34,371 nucleotides of DNA from Pseudarthrobacter albicanus (GTDB lineage Bacteria; Actinomycetota; Actinomycetes; Actinomycetales; Micrococcaceae), in contig NZ_JAGPOT010000071.1 of NCBI RefSeq assembly GCF_018224015.1, forward strand, positions 1 to 34,371. The letters run 5' to 3'. Both the position numbers and the translations under genes were made by a program. Positions within the stretch are counted from its first letter, which is position 1. Every line of letters starts with the position of its first letter. The notes under the pieces were generated by a model, which was not told the DNA's origin, searched no databases, and saw only the letters and a list, made by a program, of their open reading frames with translations. Positions 24,439-32,948 of this stretch are shown one piece after another.

Positions 24439-25626
24439 ATGAGGGACGACGAAAGGATCGCCAGGGCCGCGCTCTCCCGCCTGTTCGAACCGCAGGACGC
24501 GGCGGGGCTCGCCCTCGTGCAGATCGCCGGAGCGGAGGACGCCCTGAGGATAGCCACGGGCCAGTCGGCCGCCGGCCCGGGGCTGGAACAGGAGATGTTC
24601 CAGGTGATGGCGGACAGCGGCTCCTGCGGTGCCTGGCCGGGCCTTCGCGACGCCTTGAAACGCTGGGCCCCCCGCGTTCCGGACCTGGCGCCGGCACGGG
24701 ACCTCGCCACGATGGCCCGGCTCGGAGGCCGCATGATCATCCCCGCCGATGAACTCTGGCCACGCCAGCTGGCGGATCTAGGCCTGCAGGAGCCCCTGTG
24801 CCTCTGGTGGCGCGGCGTCGAACAGGAACTGCCGCCGGCCGCCAGGTCCGTCGCCCTGGTGGGCTCCCGCGACAGCACCTCCTATGGATCCTCCGTGACG
24901 GGCGATCTTGCCTACTCGCTGGCCCAGCGCGGCTACACCATCATCTCCGGCGGGGCCTACGGGATCGATGCCCACGCCCACCGTGCCGCCCTGGCGGGAA
25001 GCGCCGGAGGCATGCCCACCATCGCGGTGATGGCCGGGGGAGTGGACCGGTTCTACCCCTCAGGCAACGAGGACCTGCTCCGGGCCGTCGCGAACCAGGG
25101 CGCGGTCCTGGCCGAGGTGCCGCCGGGCTCGGCGCCCACCCGGTACAGGTTCCTGCAGCGGAACAGGCTCATCGCGGCACTGGCATCGGTCACGGTCGTC
25201 GTCGAGGCCCGGTGGAGGTCAGGGGCACTCAACACCGCCCACCATGCCGAAAGCCTGGGCAGGGCAGTGGGCGCCGTCCCCGGTTCGGTGCACAGCGCCA
25301 ATTCCGCCGGCTGCCACCGGCTGCTCCGCGAAGGCGGGGCCATCTGTGTCACAGACGCCGGCGAAATCGCGGAGCTGGCCTCGTCCAGCGGCGACTCCCT
25401 GCCCGCGGACAAGACCGGCAGGGTGGAAGACCACGACGGCCTGACCCTGGAGGACCTGATCCTGCTGGACGCGCTTCCGCTGCGGACCACGACCTCGGTG
25501 GAGAAGCTGACGGCGGTGGCGGGGCTCAGCCCGGACTCGGTCCGCGGCGGCCTGGGCCGGCTCGGACTGCTGGGCCTGGCCGAGTCACACCGCGGCGGCT
25601 GGAAGCGCTCCGGGACAGGGGGATAA
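24439..25626 (+). CDS. dprA: DNA-processing protein DprA
   Basis: 395 residues. DprA loads RecA on incoming single-stranded DNA in transformation and is also conserved in non-transforming bacteria. The Rossmann-like core has VALVGSRDSTSYGSSVTGDL, YTIISGGAYGIDAHAH, GGVDRFYPSGNEDL and RFLQRNRLIAALASVTVVVE. A C-terminal winged-helix (about 320-390) includes LEDLILLDALPLRTTTSVEK. Start chosen at 24439, with GAAGGACAC just upstream; ATG 24334, overlapping the comM stop, would add 35 polar residues and cannot be excluded. The element now separates it from its former upstream operon partners. Confidence 0.92.
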   Translation: MRDDERIARAALSRLFEPQDAAGLALVQIAGAEDALRIATGQSAAGPGLEQEMFQVMADSGSCGAWPGLRDALKRWAPRVPDLAPARDLATMARLGGRMIIPADELWPRQLADLGLQEPLCLWWRGVEQELPPAARSVALVGSRDSTSYGSSVTGDLAYSLAQRGYTIISGGAYGIDAHAHRAALAGSAGGMPTIAVMAGGVDRFYPSGNEDLLRAVANQGAVLAEVPPGSAPTRYRFLQRNRLIAALASVTVVVEARWRSGALNTAHHAESLGRAVGAVPGSVHSANSAGCHRLLREGGAICVTDAGEIAELASSSGDSLPADKTGRVEDHDGLTLEDLILLDALPLRTTTSVEKLTAVAGLSPDSVRGGLGRLGLLGLAESHRGGWKRSGTGG

Positions 25627-25713
25627 AACACGGGGCGTACCCGGGCAGCAGACACGGCCGCGGCGCGCCGTCGGGCTCCTTGACCGGCCGGCGAATACTG
25701 CGAGAGTGGGGGT

Positions 25714-26640
25714 GTGTCTACACAGCAGCTCCCGCCCGCGCTGGCCGCCGCGGCCCACGGCTTCGGCCGCTACCTGTCGGCGGAACGGGGGCGCTCGGCA
25801 CACACCGTGCGCGCCTACCTCTCGGACGTCGGAAGCCTGTTGGCCTCGGCTGCGGCCGAGGGAGTCACGGCCCTTGACGGCGTGGAGCTGGGCACGCTGC
25901 GGCGCTGGCTCGGCTCCCAGAGCGAGGCGGGGATGTCCCGCGCCACCCTGGCCCGCCGCTCCGCCACCGCCCGCGCCTTCACCGCCTGGGCCGTCCGCGA
26001 GGAACTGATCGACGCCGATCCCGCCCTGCGGCTGAGGGCCCCTAAACGGGAAAAGTCCCTGCCCGGGGTGCTGCACCAGCAGCAGGTCCTGCGGCTCGTC
26101 GAAGGGGCCGAAGCCGCAGCGTCCGACGGCGGCCCGCTGGCCCTGCGCGACCGGGCCATGGTGGAACTGCTGTACGCCACCGGCATCCGGGTCGGCGAGC
26201 TGGCGGGCATGGACGTGGATGACCTCGATCCGGACCGCCGGACCCTGCGCGTGCTCGGCAAGGGCAACAAGGAACGGACGGTGCCCTACGGCGTGCCGGC
26301 CGCGCTCGCCGTCGACGACTGGCTCCGCCGGGGCCGTCCGGCCCTGGCCACAGGTACCAGCGGCGCGGCCCTGTTCCTCGGCGCCCGCGGCAGACGCGTC
26401 GACCAGCGGCAGGTCCGCAGCGTCGTCAAGGAAATGCTGGCGGAGCTGGGGGACACGGCCGCGACCGGTCCGCACGCCCTGCGGCACTCGGCCGCGACCC
26501 ATCTGCTCGACGGCGGGGCGGACCTGCGGGCGGTCCAGGAAATCCTGGGCCACAGCAGCCTGGCGACCACCCAGATCTACACCCACGTCTCGGTCGAGCG
26601 GCTCCGGCAGAGCTACCAGCAGGCGCATCCGCGGGCCTGA
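25714..26640 (+). CDS. xerC: Tyrosine recombinase XerC
   Basis: 308 residues. N-terminal SAM-like domain (about 10-100) with [13 protein letters not shown], then the catalytic domain with all active residues: R159 (TGIRVGEL), K183 (LGKGNKER), H254 and R257 ([10 protein letters not shown]), H280 (LGHSSLATT) and nucleophile Y289. It acts at dif with XerD to resolve chromosome dimers. GTG at 25714 is used; no clear Shine-Dalgarno. It follows dprA as in most actinobacteria. A different fold from the element's serine recombinases, so it is chromosomal. Confidence 0.94.
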   Translation: MSTQQLPPALAAAAHGFGRYLSAERGRSAHTVRAYLSDVGSLLASAAAEGVTALDGVELGTLRRWLGSQSEAGMSRATLARRSATARAFTAWAVREELIDADPALRLRAPKREKSLPGVLHQQQVLRLVEGAEAAASDGGPLALRDRAMVELLYATGIRVGELAGMDVDDLDPDRRTLRVLGKGNKERTVPYGVPAALAVDDWLRRGRPALATGTSGAALFLGARGRRVDQRQVRSVVKEMLAELGDTAATGPHALRHSAATHLLDGGADLRAVQEILGHSSLATTQIYTHVSVERLRQSYQQAHPRA

Positions 26641-26755
26641 ACCGGGGACTTTATGACGCCGAAATTACCGCTTACGGCGAGCCGGGGAAGACGCGCCGAA
26701 TTCCACTGGCGTAATTAGAGGGGGTACGGCAGAATGGAACTCACACCGGGTAAGT

Positions 26756-26772
26756 TTCAAGTTGTACTTGAA
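26756..26772. promoter_or_regulatory. Inverted repeat upstream of DUF3145 gene
   Basis: TTCAAGT and ACTTGAA are separated by TGT. It lies in a 279-base non-coding stretch that is AT-richer than its surroundings and otherwise holds only the presumed promoter of the next gene. It is a possible operator. Confidence 0.35.
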
Positions 26773-26919
26773 GCTGGAGTGTTTTGCGCCCCAGCTCGAA
26801 ATCCGGCAAGAATTTAATAGTCTGGCAGGGACCACCGGCACCGATTCGGATCCGCGCAACAGACAGACATCCAGGCAGAGGTCGTTGGGGAAGACGTACC
26901 TATAGCTATGGAGGATGGA

Positions 26920-27423
26920 ATGTCTGTTGCACTGACCCGCGGTGTTTTGTTTGTTCACTCGGCCCCGACAGCCCTGTGCCCCCACGTTGAGTGGGCCATA
27001 GGGTCTGTCGTGGACAAGCGGACGGATCTGGAGTGGACCGCTCAACCCGCCGCGCCCGGAATGTACCGGGCCGAGCTTTCGTGGACCGGAACCCCGGGCA
27101 CGGGGGCCCAACTGGCGTCCGCGCTCCGCGGCTGGGCGCACCTGCGCTATGAAGTCACGGAGGAGCCCAGCCCGGGAGTCGACGGCAGCCGCTGGTCCCA
27201 CACCCCCGAGCTCGGCATCTTCCATGCCGTCACCGATGTCCACGGCAACATCATGGTCTCCGAGGACCGCATCCGCTACGCCTACGAATCCGGTGCCGGG
27301 GACCCCTCCGCCGTCTACCATGAGCTGTCCCTGGCCCTCGGCGAAGCCTGGGACGAGGAACTCGAGCCCTTCCGGCACGCCGCCGAAGGCGCCCCCGTCC
27401 GCTGGCTGCACCAGGTCGGCTGA
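26920..27423 (+). CDS. DUF3145 family protein
   Basis: 167-residue actinobacterial conserved protein: LTRGVLFVHSAPTALCPHVE, YRAELSWTGTPGTGAQLASA, WSHTPELGIFHAVTDVHGN and ALGEAWDEELEPFRHA. Function unknown; the family is widely kept in Actinobacteria near fatty-acid and aceE genes. GGAGG at 26910-26914 favours ATG 26920 over ATG 26908. It converges on fabF with a long palindrome in between. Confidence 0.92.
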   Translation: MSVALTRGVLFVHSAPTALCPHVEWAIGSVVDKRTDLEWTAQPAAPGMYRAELSWTGTPGTGAQLASALRGWAHLRYEVTEEPSPGVDGSRWSHTPELGIFHAVTDVHGNIMVSEDRIRYAYESGAGDPSAVYHELSLALGEAWDEELEPFRHAAEGAPVRWLHQVG

Positions 27424-27459
27424 GTCCCAAACTCGGCTGCCCTCAACTCCATAGCTACG

Positions 27460-27516
27460 CCAGATGACAGATGGCGGCAATGTTCACCGTGAACATTGCC
27501 GCCATCTGTCATCTGG
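27460..27516. terminator. 57-bp perfect palindrome between convergent genes
   Basis: 28-bp arms (27460-27487 and 27489-27516) pair without a mismatch around a single C at 27488. It lies between the ends of DUF3145 (plus) and fabF (minus), where a bidirectional terminator is expected. No T-run follows on either strand and the arms are far longer than usual. Confidence 0.7.
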
Positions 27517-27551
27517 GCGCTGAGAGCCCGCGGAAGGCCCCGCAGAAAGTG

Positions 27552-28787
27552 CTAGATGCTGCGCACGGCGATGACGGCGTTGTGGCCGCCGAAGCCGAAG
27601 GAGTTGCTCAGCGCCACGATGCTGCCGCCGGGCAGGTCGCGGGCCGTTGTGACGACGTCGAGCGGGATCTCCGGATCCTGGTTCTCCAGGTTGATCGTCA
27701 CCGGCGCCTTGCGCTCGTACACGGCCAGGACAGTCAGCACGGCTTCCACGGCGCCGGAGGCGCCCAGCAGGTGGCCCATCTGGGACTTCGTGGCCGAGAC
27801 TGCCACGCTGTCCACGTGGTTGCCGAGGGCGGCCTTCAGGGCCGTGTACTCGGGCTTGTCGCCCACGGGGGTGGAGGTGGCGTGCGCGTTGACGTGCACC
27901 ACGTCCTCGGGCTGGATGCGGCCGTCGAACATGGCTGCCTTGAGCGCGCGGGTGGCCCCCAGGCCCTCGGGGTCCGGGGCCGTGATGTGGTACGCGTCGG
28001 CGGTGACCGAGGTGCCGGCGAGTTCGGCGTAGATCCGGGCGCCGCGGGCCAGGGCGTGCTCTTCGGCTTCCAGCACCAGGGCTCCGGCGCCTTCGCCCAT
28101 GACGAAGCCGTCGCGGCCGAGGTCGTAGGGCCGGGAGGCGCCCTCGGGATCATCGTTCCGGCGGGAGAGCGCCTGCATCGAGGAGAACGCGGCAATCGGC
28201 ATCGGGTGGATGGCCGCTTCGGCGCCGCCGCAGACGACGACGTCGGCCTTGCCGGAGCGGATCAGGTCCAGGCCCACGTGGACGGCCTCGGTGCCGGACG
28301 CGCAGGCGGAGACGGGGGTGTGGGCGCCGGCACGGGCGCCCAGGTCGAGGCTGACCGCCGCCGCCGGGCCGTTGGGCATCAGCATGGGCACGGTCATCGG
28401 GAGGACCCGGCGGGGGCCCTTTTCGCGCAGGGTGTCCCACGCATCCAGGAGGGTCCAGACGCCGCCGATGCCGGTGGCAAAAGCCACGGCGAGCCGGTCG
28501 TGGTCCACTTCGGTGATGCCGGAGTCGGCCCAGGCCTCGCGGGCGGCGACGACGGCGAACTGCGTGGACGGGTCCATGCGCTTGGCTTCGACCCGGCTCA
28601 GGACCTCGGTCGCGGGGGTGGTGGCGCGGGCGGCAAAGTGGACAGGCAGCTCGTACTTGGCCACCCAGTCGTCCTCCAGCGTGTGGGCTCCGGAGACGCC
28701 CTTCAGCGCATTCCTCCACATCGTGGGGACATCGCCGCCAATGGGTGTGGTGGCACCCAGACCGGTAATGACTACTTTGCGTGCCAT
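27552..28787 (-). CDS. fabF: Beta-ketoacyl-ACP synthase II
   Basis: 411 residues. Condenses malonyl-ACP with acyl-ACP in fatty-acid elongation. Catalytic triad: C162 (VSACASGTEA), H302 (NAHATSTPVGD) and H339 (SQMGHLLGASG); the C-terminal glycine-rich GFGGHNAV block is present. ATG at 28787 matches the MARKVVITGLGATTP N-terminus. Last gene of fabD-fabH-acpP-fabF. A hairpin and a 21-bp repeat separate it from acpP, so it may be expressed at a different level. Confidence 0.96.
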   Translation of the reverse strand: MARKVVITGLGATTPIGGDVPTMWRNALKGVSGAHTLEDDWVAKYELPVHFAARATTPATEVLSRVEAKRMDPSTQFAVVAAREAWADSGITEVDHDRLAVAFATGIGGVWTLLDAWDTLREKGPRRVLPMTVPMLMPNGPAAAVSLDLGARAGAHTPVSACASGTEAVHVGLDLIRSGKADVVVCGGAEAAIHPMPIAAFSSMQALSRRNDDPEGASRPYDLGRDGFVMGEGAGALVLEAEEHALARGARIYAELAGTSVTADAYHITAPDPEGLGATRALKAAMFDGRIQPEDVVHVNAHATSTPVGDKPEYTALKAALGNHVDSVAVSATKSQMGHLLGASGAVEAVLTVLAVYERKAPVTINLENQDPEIPLDVVTTARDLPGGSIVALSNSFGFGGHNAVIAVRSI

Positions 28788-28887
28788 GGGATCACTCTCT
28801 GTCGGTGCGCCTGCCATGTCCGGAACCGTGAACCGGATCGCCGGGGCCTGCGTGGGGAAATCTCTTCGGTTTTGCGAACTGGGTCGC

Positions 28888-28929
28888 GCAAACTCTGCTG
28901 ATGGTGAAGCAAACTCTCGTGATGCTGGA
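28888..28929. repeat. 21-bp direct repeat upstream of fabF
   Basis: Two adjacent imperfect 21-base units (28888-28908, 28909-28929), both beginning GCAAACTCT. They lie about 100 bases before the fabF start, between it and a hairpin, and may bind a regulator. Confidence 0.5.
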
Positions 28930-28931
28930 TG

Positions 28932-28969
28932 GGCCGGTCCGGGGCGCCAGGCGGCGCCCCGGACCGGCC
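28932..28969 (-). terminator. Hairpin between acpP and fabF
   Basis: 17-bp perfect GC-rich stem (28932-28948 with 28953-28969) and a 4-base loop. No T-run follows, so it may be a partial terminator or an mRNA processing/stability barrier that leaves acpP more abundant than fabF. Confidence 0.7.
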
Positions 28970-29010
28970 ACGGGTTCAGCCGTTGCCGGCCGGAGCCAGT
29001 AAAGCCAGGA

Positions 29011-29256
29011 TCAGGCCTGGGCGTTGGCGATGAAGCTGACGGCGTCGCCGACGGTCTTGAGGTTCTTGACCTCTTCGTCCGGGATGCGCACGCCGAACTT
29101 CTCTTCGGCGTTGACCACGATCGTCATCATGGAGATGGAGTCGATGTCCAGGTCCTCGGTGAAGGACTTGTCCAGCTCGACAGCTTCCGTTGCCAGGCCC
29201 GTCTCTTCGTTGACGATTTCAGCCAGGCCGGACAGGATCTCTTCGTTGCTAGCCAT
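29011..29256 (-). CDS. acpP: Acyl carrier protein
   Basis: 81-residue acidic carrier of growing acyl chains. The phosphopantetheine attachment serine is S40 in EDLDIDSISMM (a variant of the usual DSL). AAGGAGCC lies just upstream of the ATG. It sits between fabH and fabF in the fab operon. Confidence 0.96.
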   Translation of the reverse strand: MASNEEILSGLAEIVNEETGLATEAVELDKSFTEDLDIDSISMMTIVVNAEEKFGVRIPDEEVKNLKTVGDAVSFIANAQA

Positions 29257-29402
29257 TGGTGGCTCCTTTTCTTGTTATTGCCAGCGGCGGCCGGTGGAGT
29301 GCCGGCAGCCTCGGGCGGAAATGACTCAAACCGAGGGTTCGGCTTGGTGCGGGAACGGGTGCTGGGTTGGACGTATGCAGTTCGGGGGAGGTGCTTGAGG
29401 TG

Positions 29403-30464
29403 CTACGGAAGCACGATCACCTGGGCGCCGAAGACCAGGCCGGCGCCGAAGCCGATCTGCAGTGCCAGGCCGCCGCTCAGCTCCGGGTTTTCCTGCAGCA
29501 GGCGGTGGGTGGCCAGCGGGATGGACGCGGCCGAGGTGTTGCCGGCGTCGGCGATGTCCCGGGCGATTGTGACGGTCTCCGGCAGCTTCAGCTGCTTGGC
29601 CATCTCGTCGATGATCCGCATGTTCGCCTGGTGCGGGATGAATGCCGCGAGGTCATCGGCGGTGATGCCGGCGGCGTCCAGCGCCTGCTGGGCCACCTTG
29701 GCCATCTCCCAGACCGCCCAGCGGAACACCGTCTGGCCGTCCTGGCGCAGGGTGGGCCACAGCGCGGCGTCGGTCGCGGCGGCTTCGGCGTCGGTGAGCG
29801 CGCCGGGACGTTTGCCGGTCGTCACGAGTTCGCGCAGGTCCAGCATCGAGCCGGTCATGCCGATGGCGTCCCACTTGCTGCCGTCCGAACCCCAGACCGA
29901 GGGGCCGATCCCGGGGGTGTCGGAGGGGCCGATCACGACGGCGCCGGCGCCGTCGCCGAGCAGGAAGGAGATCGTCCGTTCGGTGTTGTCGATGACGTCG
30001 GAGAGCTTCTCGGCGCCGACGACCAGGACGTAGTCGGCGGCACCGGAGCGCACCAGCGCGTCGGCCTGGGCGATGCCGTAGCAGTAGCCCGCGCAGGCGG
30101 CGGAGATGTCGAAGGCCGGGGACGGCGTCGCGCCGATCCGGTCGGCAAGGCTGGCGGCGGCGGACGGCGTCGCGTACGGGTGCGTGACGGTGGAGACGAT
30201 CACGGCGCCGAGCTGGGAAGCCTCGATGCCGGCCTTCTCGAGCGCCTCGCGGGCTGCGCCTTCGGCCATGTCGATCACGCTGACGTCGGCGGGTGCACGG
30301 TGCCGGGTGATGATGCCGGTGCGCTGACGGATCCACTCATCGGAGGAGTCAATCCACTGGCAGACGTCGTCGTTGGTGACGATCACGTCGGGCCGGTAGG
30401 CGCCGACGCCCAAAATGCGGGTGTTCTCGTGCCGGGGCGCCTGCTTCAGGGTGGGAACGCTCAT
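29403..30464 (-). CDS. fabH: Beta-ketoacyl-ACP synthase III
   Basis: 353 residues. It starts fatty-acid synthesis by condensing a CoA primer with malonyl-ACP; in branched-chain actinobacteria it prefers branched primers. Catalytic residues: C124 (SAACAGYCYG), H278 (FIPHQANM) and N309 (DAGNTSAAS). GVGAYRPDVIVTNDDVCQWI is typical of the N-terminus. ATG overlaps the fabD stop (ATGA), so the two are coupled. Confidence 0.96.
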   Translation of the reverse strand: MSVPTLKQAPRHENTRILGVGAYRPDVIVTNDDVCQWIDSSDEWIRQRTGIITRHRAPADVSVIDMAEGAAREALEKAGIEASQLGAVIVSTVTHPYATPSAAASLADRIGATPSPAFDISAACAGYCYGIAQADALVRSGAADYVLVVGAEKLSDVIDNTERTISFLLGDGAGAVVIGPSDTPGIGPSVWGSDGSKWDAIGMTGSMLDLRELVTTGKRPGALTDAEAAATDAALWPTLRQDGQTVFRWAVWEMAKVAQQALDAAGITADDLAAFIPHQANMRIIDEMAKQLKLPETVTIARDIADAGNTSAASIPLATHRLLQENPELSGGLALQIGFGAGLVFGAQVIVLP

Positions 30465-31390
30465 GCCTGTCCTTCCAGTTCTGCAAATAGGGCCAGGGCG
30501 GCGGAGAGGTCGTCCGGGGTCTTGACGGTGACGGTCTTGACGCCGGGCATGGAGCGCCTGGCCAGTCCGGCGAGTGTTCCGGCCGGGGCGAGTTCAATCA
30601 CGCCGGTGACGCCGCGCTGCACCAGGGTCTCCATGCAGAGGTCCCAGCGGACCGGGCGGGAGACCTGGGCGATCAGGCTCTCGACGGCGGCGGCACCGTC
30701 GGTGACCTCCGCGCCGTCGAAGTTGGACAGCAGGGGAACCTGCGGGTTCCGCGGGTGGAGCGAGGGCCGGAGCGCCTGCAGGGCCGCGGCCGCGGGGGAC
30801 ATGTGCGAGGTGTGGAAGGCGCCGGCCACCTTCAGCGGGATCACGCGGGCCTTGGCCGGCGGGTTCTCCGCGAGGGCCTTGAGCTGGTCCAGGGTGCCGG
30901 CGGCGACCGTCTGGCCGGCGCCGTTGACGTTGGCCGCGGTGGCGCCGCAGGCCTTAATGGCTATCAGCACCTCGGCGGGGTCACCGCCCACCACCGCGCT
31001 CATCCCGGTGGGGGTGGCTGCGGCGGCGGCGGCCATGCTGTTGGCGCGTTCGCGGACAAAGGTCATGGCTTCGGTTTCGGTCAGGACTCCGGCCAGGGCC
31101 GAGGCCGTGATCTCGCCGACGGAGTGTCCGGCGAGGATCACCGGAAGCGTGCCGAGTTCGACGTCGAACAGGGACTGCGCGGCCACCAGCCCGGCGGCGA
31201 CGATCAGGGGCTGCGCCACGGCGGTGTCCTTGATCGTCTCTTCATCGGAGGTGGTGCCGTGGGCGGCGAGGTCGATCCCTGCTATCTCGCTGAGGGAGGC
31301 CAGGTGGCCTGCGACGGGAGGCAGTTCTAGCCACGGGGCCAGAAAGCCAGGGGTCTGGGAGCCCTGTCCAGGGCAAACGATTGCAAGCAC
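30461..31390 (-). CDS. fabD: Malonyl-CoA:ACP transacylase
   Basis: 309 residues. Loads malonyl onto ACP. GQGSQTPGF near the N-terminus, nucleophile S90 in LAGHSVGEI and H193 in GAFHTSHM. GTG at 31390 gives the family N-terminus LAIVCPGQGSQ and has GGAAAG upstream; the ATG at 31447 would add 19 non-conserved residues and overrun the promoter region. First gene of the fab operon, 87 bases after the regulator gene, with a repeated operator-like site between them. Confidence 0.95.
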   Translation of the reverse strand: MLAIVCPGQGSQTPGFLAPWLELPPVAGHLASLSEIAGIDLAAHGTTSDEETIKDTAVAQPLIVAAGLVAAQSLFDVELGTLPVILAGHSVGEITASALAGVLTETEAMTFVRERANSMAAAAAATPTGMSAVVGGDPAEVLIAIKACGATAANVNGAGQTVAAGTLDQLKALAENPPAKARVIPLKVAGAFHTSHMSPAAAALQALRPSLHPRNPQVPLLSNFDGAEVTDGAAAVESLIAQVSRPVRWDLCMETLVQRGVTGVIELAPAGTLAGLARRSMPGVKTVTVKTPDDLSAALALFAELEGQA

Positions 31391-31455
31391 GTATCCAGCT
31401 TTCCAAATTACCGCGTGATTATCGGTGTAGTCATGCACCAAGGTCACCGGGCCAG

Positions 31456-31474
31456 TTTGTAGGAAGTCTACAAC
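31456..31474. promoter_or_regulatory. Candidate FasR operator at the fabD promoter
   Basis: TTTGTAGGAAGTCTACAAC contains TTGTAG and its inverted copy CTACAA spaced by five bases. A 16/19 match stands upstream of the regulator gene at 32758-32776. It lies 66 bases before the fabD start and three bases from the end of the regulator gene. Confidence 0.65.
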
Positions 31475-31477
31475 TGA

Positions 31478-32722
31478 TCAGGGGTTGTTGCGGGACGGCT
31501 GGCGTTCCGTGGAGGGCTTCACCGGAGCGGCGAGCCTGCCCACCACCAGCGCTGTCTGGAGCACGAAGGCCTCCCGGGGCAGGAGCGGATCCCAGCCCGT
31601 GACGTCGCAGACCCGCTTGAGCCGGTACCGCACGGTGTTGGCGTGGACGAAGAGTTCCCGGGCCGTCGCCTCCAGCGAGTGGCCCAGTTCCAAGTACGCG
31701 CCCAGGGTCTCCACGAGCCCGTTGGACGCCGCCAGCAGGGGCCGGTAGATGTTCTTGACGAGGGACCGCCGGGCGGCGTCGTCCCCGGAGATCACCCGTT
31801 CGGGCAGGAGGTCGTCCGCCGCCACCGGGCGCGGCGCGGAGGGCCAGGCGCGGGCCGCCGTCAGCCCCGCGAAGGCTGACTGGGCGGAGCTGCTGGCCTC
31901 GAGCAGGGAGGCCGCCTCGGCGCCGTAGACCACGGGCCCGGGGGCGAAGAGTTCGCTGAGTTTCAGGTAGGCCGTCTCGCGGTCCTTGACCCCGCCGAGG
32001 ATGAGGATGAGCCTGTCGCCCTGGATGCCCACGAGCGCGTCCTCGGCGAAGCGGCCGGCGGTGCGGCGCAGTTCGCTGACATAGCTGGCGCTCGGTTCGG
32101 ACGGGGAATTCCCCACCATTACGGTGAACCGTTCCTGTGCCTTCCAGCCAAGCGCGGCGATCCGGGAGCGCAGGGCATCGGTGTTTTCGCCGCGCAGGAT
32201 GGCGTCGACAATCAGCGCTTCCAGCCGCGTGTCCCAGGAGCCGCGGGATTCCGCGGCGCGGGCGTACACATCGGCGGCGGCGAAGGCGACCTCCCGCGAG
32301 TAGCGCAGCACCGCTTCGCGCAGGGCCGACTGGTCGGCTTCCGGGGCGATCACCGGCACCTGGTCCTCCACGACTTCCACGACGATCCGGATGAGCTGGA
32401 GGGCCTTCTGCAGGCTGATCGAGCGGGTGAGTTCGGTGGGTGCGGTGCCGAAGACGTCGGTCAGGATCCACGACGGCGAGCTGGGGCGCTCATACCAGGT
32501 GACGAAGGCCGCGATGCCGTTCTGGGCCACCATGCCCAGGGCGGAGCGTTCGTCGGAATTCAGCCTGCTGTACCACGGGAGGGACTTCTCCAGCTGGCGC
32601 AGGGTGGTGGTGGACAGCTGGCCGACGCTTGCCCGGAGCTTCTTGAGGGTCTCGGCTTTCTCCGGAGTCATCGCCCTCGAGCTTGGCTTGCGTTTTGCGG
32701 GAGTGGTGATCGGCTCTGCCAT
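31478..32722 (-). CDS. fasR: PucR/CdaR-type regulator of fatty-acid synthesis (FasR-like)
   Basis: 414 residues. The C-terminal PucR-type helix-turn-helix (about 350-385) reads LGHSLEATARELFVHANTVR, then YRLKRVCDVTGWDP. The central part (about 150-300) resembles the degenerate GGDEF-like domain of CdaR/PucR regulators. Streptomyces FasR, a regulator of this type encoded next to fabD, activates the fabDHPF operon; same position here, so same role is inferred. ATG at 32722 is used. The gene lies between aceE and fabD, all on the minus strand. Confidence 0.87.
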   Translation of the reverse strand: MAEPITTPAKRKPSSRAMTPEKAETLKKLRASVGQLSTTTLRQLEKSLPWYSRLNSDERSALGMVAQNGIAAFVTWYERPSSPSWILTDVFGTAPTELTRSISLQKALQLIRIVVEVVEDQVPVIAPEADQSALREAVLRYSREVAFAAADVYARAAESRGSWDTRLEALIVDAILRGENTDALRSRIAALGWKAQERFTVMVGNSPSEPSASYVSELRRTAGRFAEDALVGIQGDRLILILGGVKDRETAYLKLSELFAPGPVVYGAEAASLLEASSSAQSAFAGLTAARAWPSAPRPVAADDLLPERVISGDDAARRSLVKNIYRPLLAASNGLVETLGAYLELGHSLEATARELFVHANTVRYRLKRVCDVTGWDPLLPREAFVLQTALVVGRLAAPVKPSTERQPSRNNP

Positions 32723-32757
32723 GCATCGAGCATACGGTGCCGGCCGCCCAAGCTCCA

Positions 32758-32776
32758 TTTGTGCGAAGGCTACAAC
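32758..32776. promoter_or_regulatory. Candidate FasR operator upstream of fasR
   Basis: TTTGTGCGAAGGCTACAAC matches the fabD site at 16 of 19 positions in the same orientation. It lies 36 bases before the regulator's start codon, a position suited to autoregulation. Confidence 0.62.
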
Positions 32777-32790
32777 TCGCTTTGCCCTAA

Positions 32791-32842
32791 ATCACAGTTC
32801 TGGATCACAGCCCTGGATCACAGTTCCGGATCACAGCCGGAC
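32791..32842. repeat. Four 13-bp tandem repeats upstream of fasR
   Basis: Units at 32791, 32804, 32817 and 32830 all begin ATCACAG; three end CTGG or CCGG, the last is degenerate. The array is between the aceE terminator and the fasR promoter and could be an additional regulator-binding array. Confidence 0.75.
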
Positions 32843-32858
32843 CGCCGGCTTAAACGTC

Positions 32859-32896
32859 CGACGGCGGTCCCCACCCTCCGGTGGGAACCGCCGTCG
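32859..32896 (-). terminator. Terminator after aceE
   Basis: 10-bp perfect outer stem (32859-32868 with 32887-32896), one mismatch, then a 5-bp inner stem. On the minus strand it follows the aceE stop by about 50 bases; the tail has few T residues. Confidence 0.7.
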
Positions 32897-32948
32897 TGCG
32901 CCGTTATCTGGGCCTGTTCCTTGCGCCGTTTCTTGCGCTGGCGCGCAG

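Noticed and set aside
30461..31447. ATG at 31447 as the fabD start
   Set aside because: It adds 19 unconserved residues and would place coding sequence over the promoter region; GTG 31390 gives the family N-terminus.
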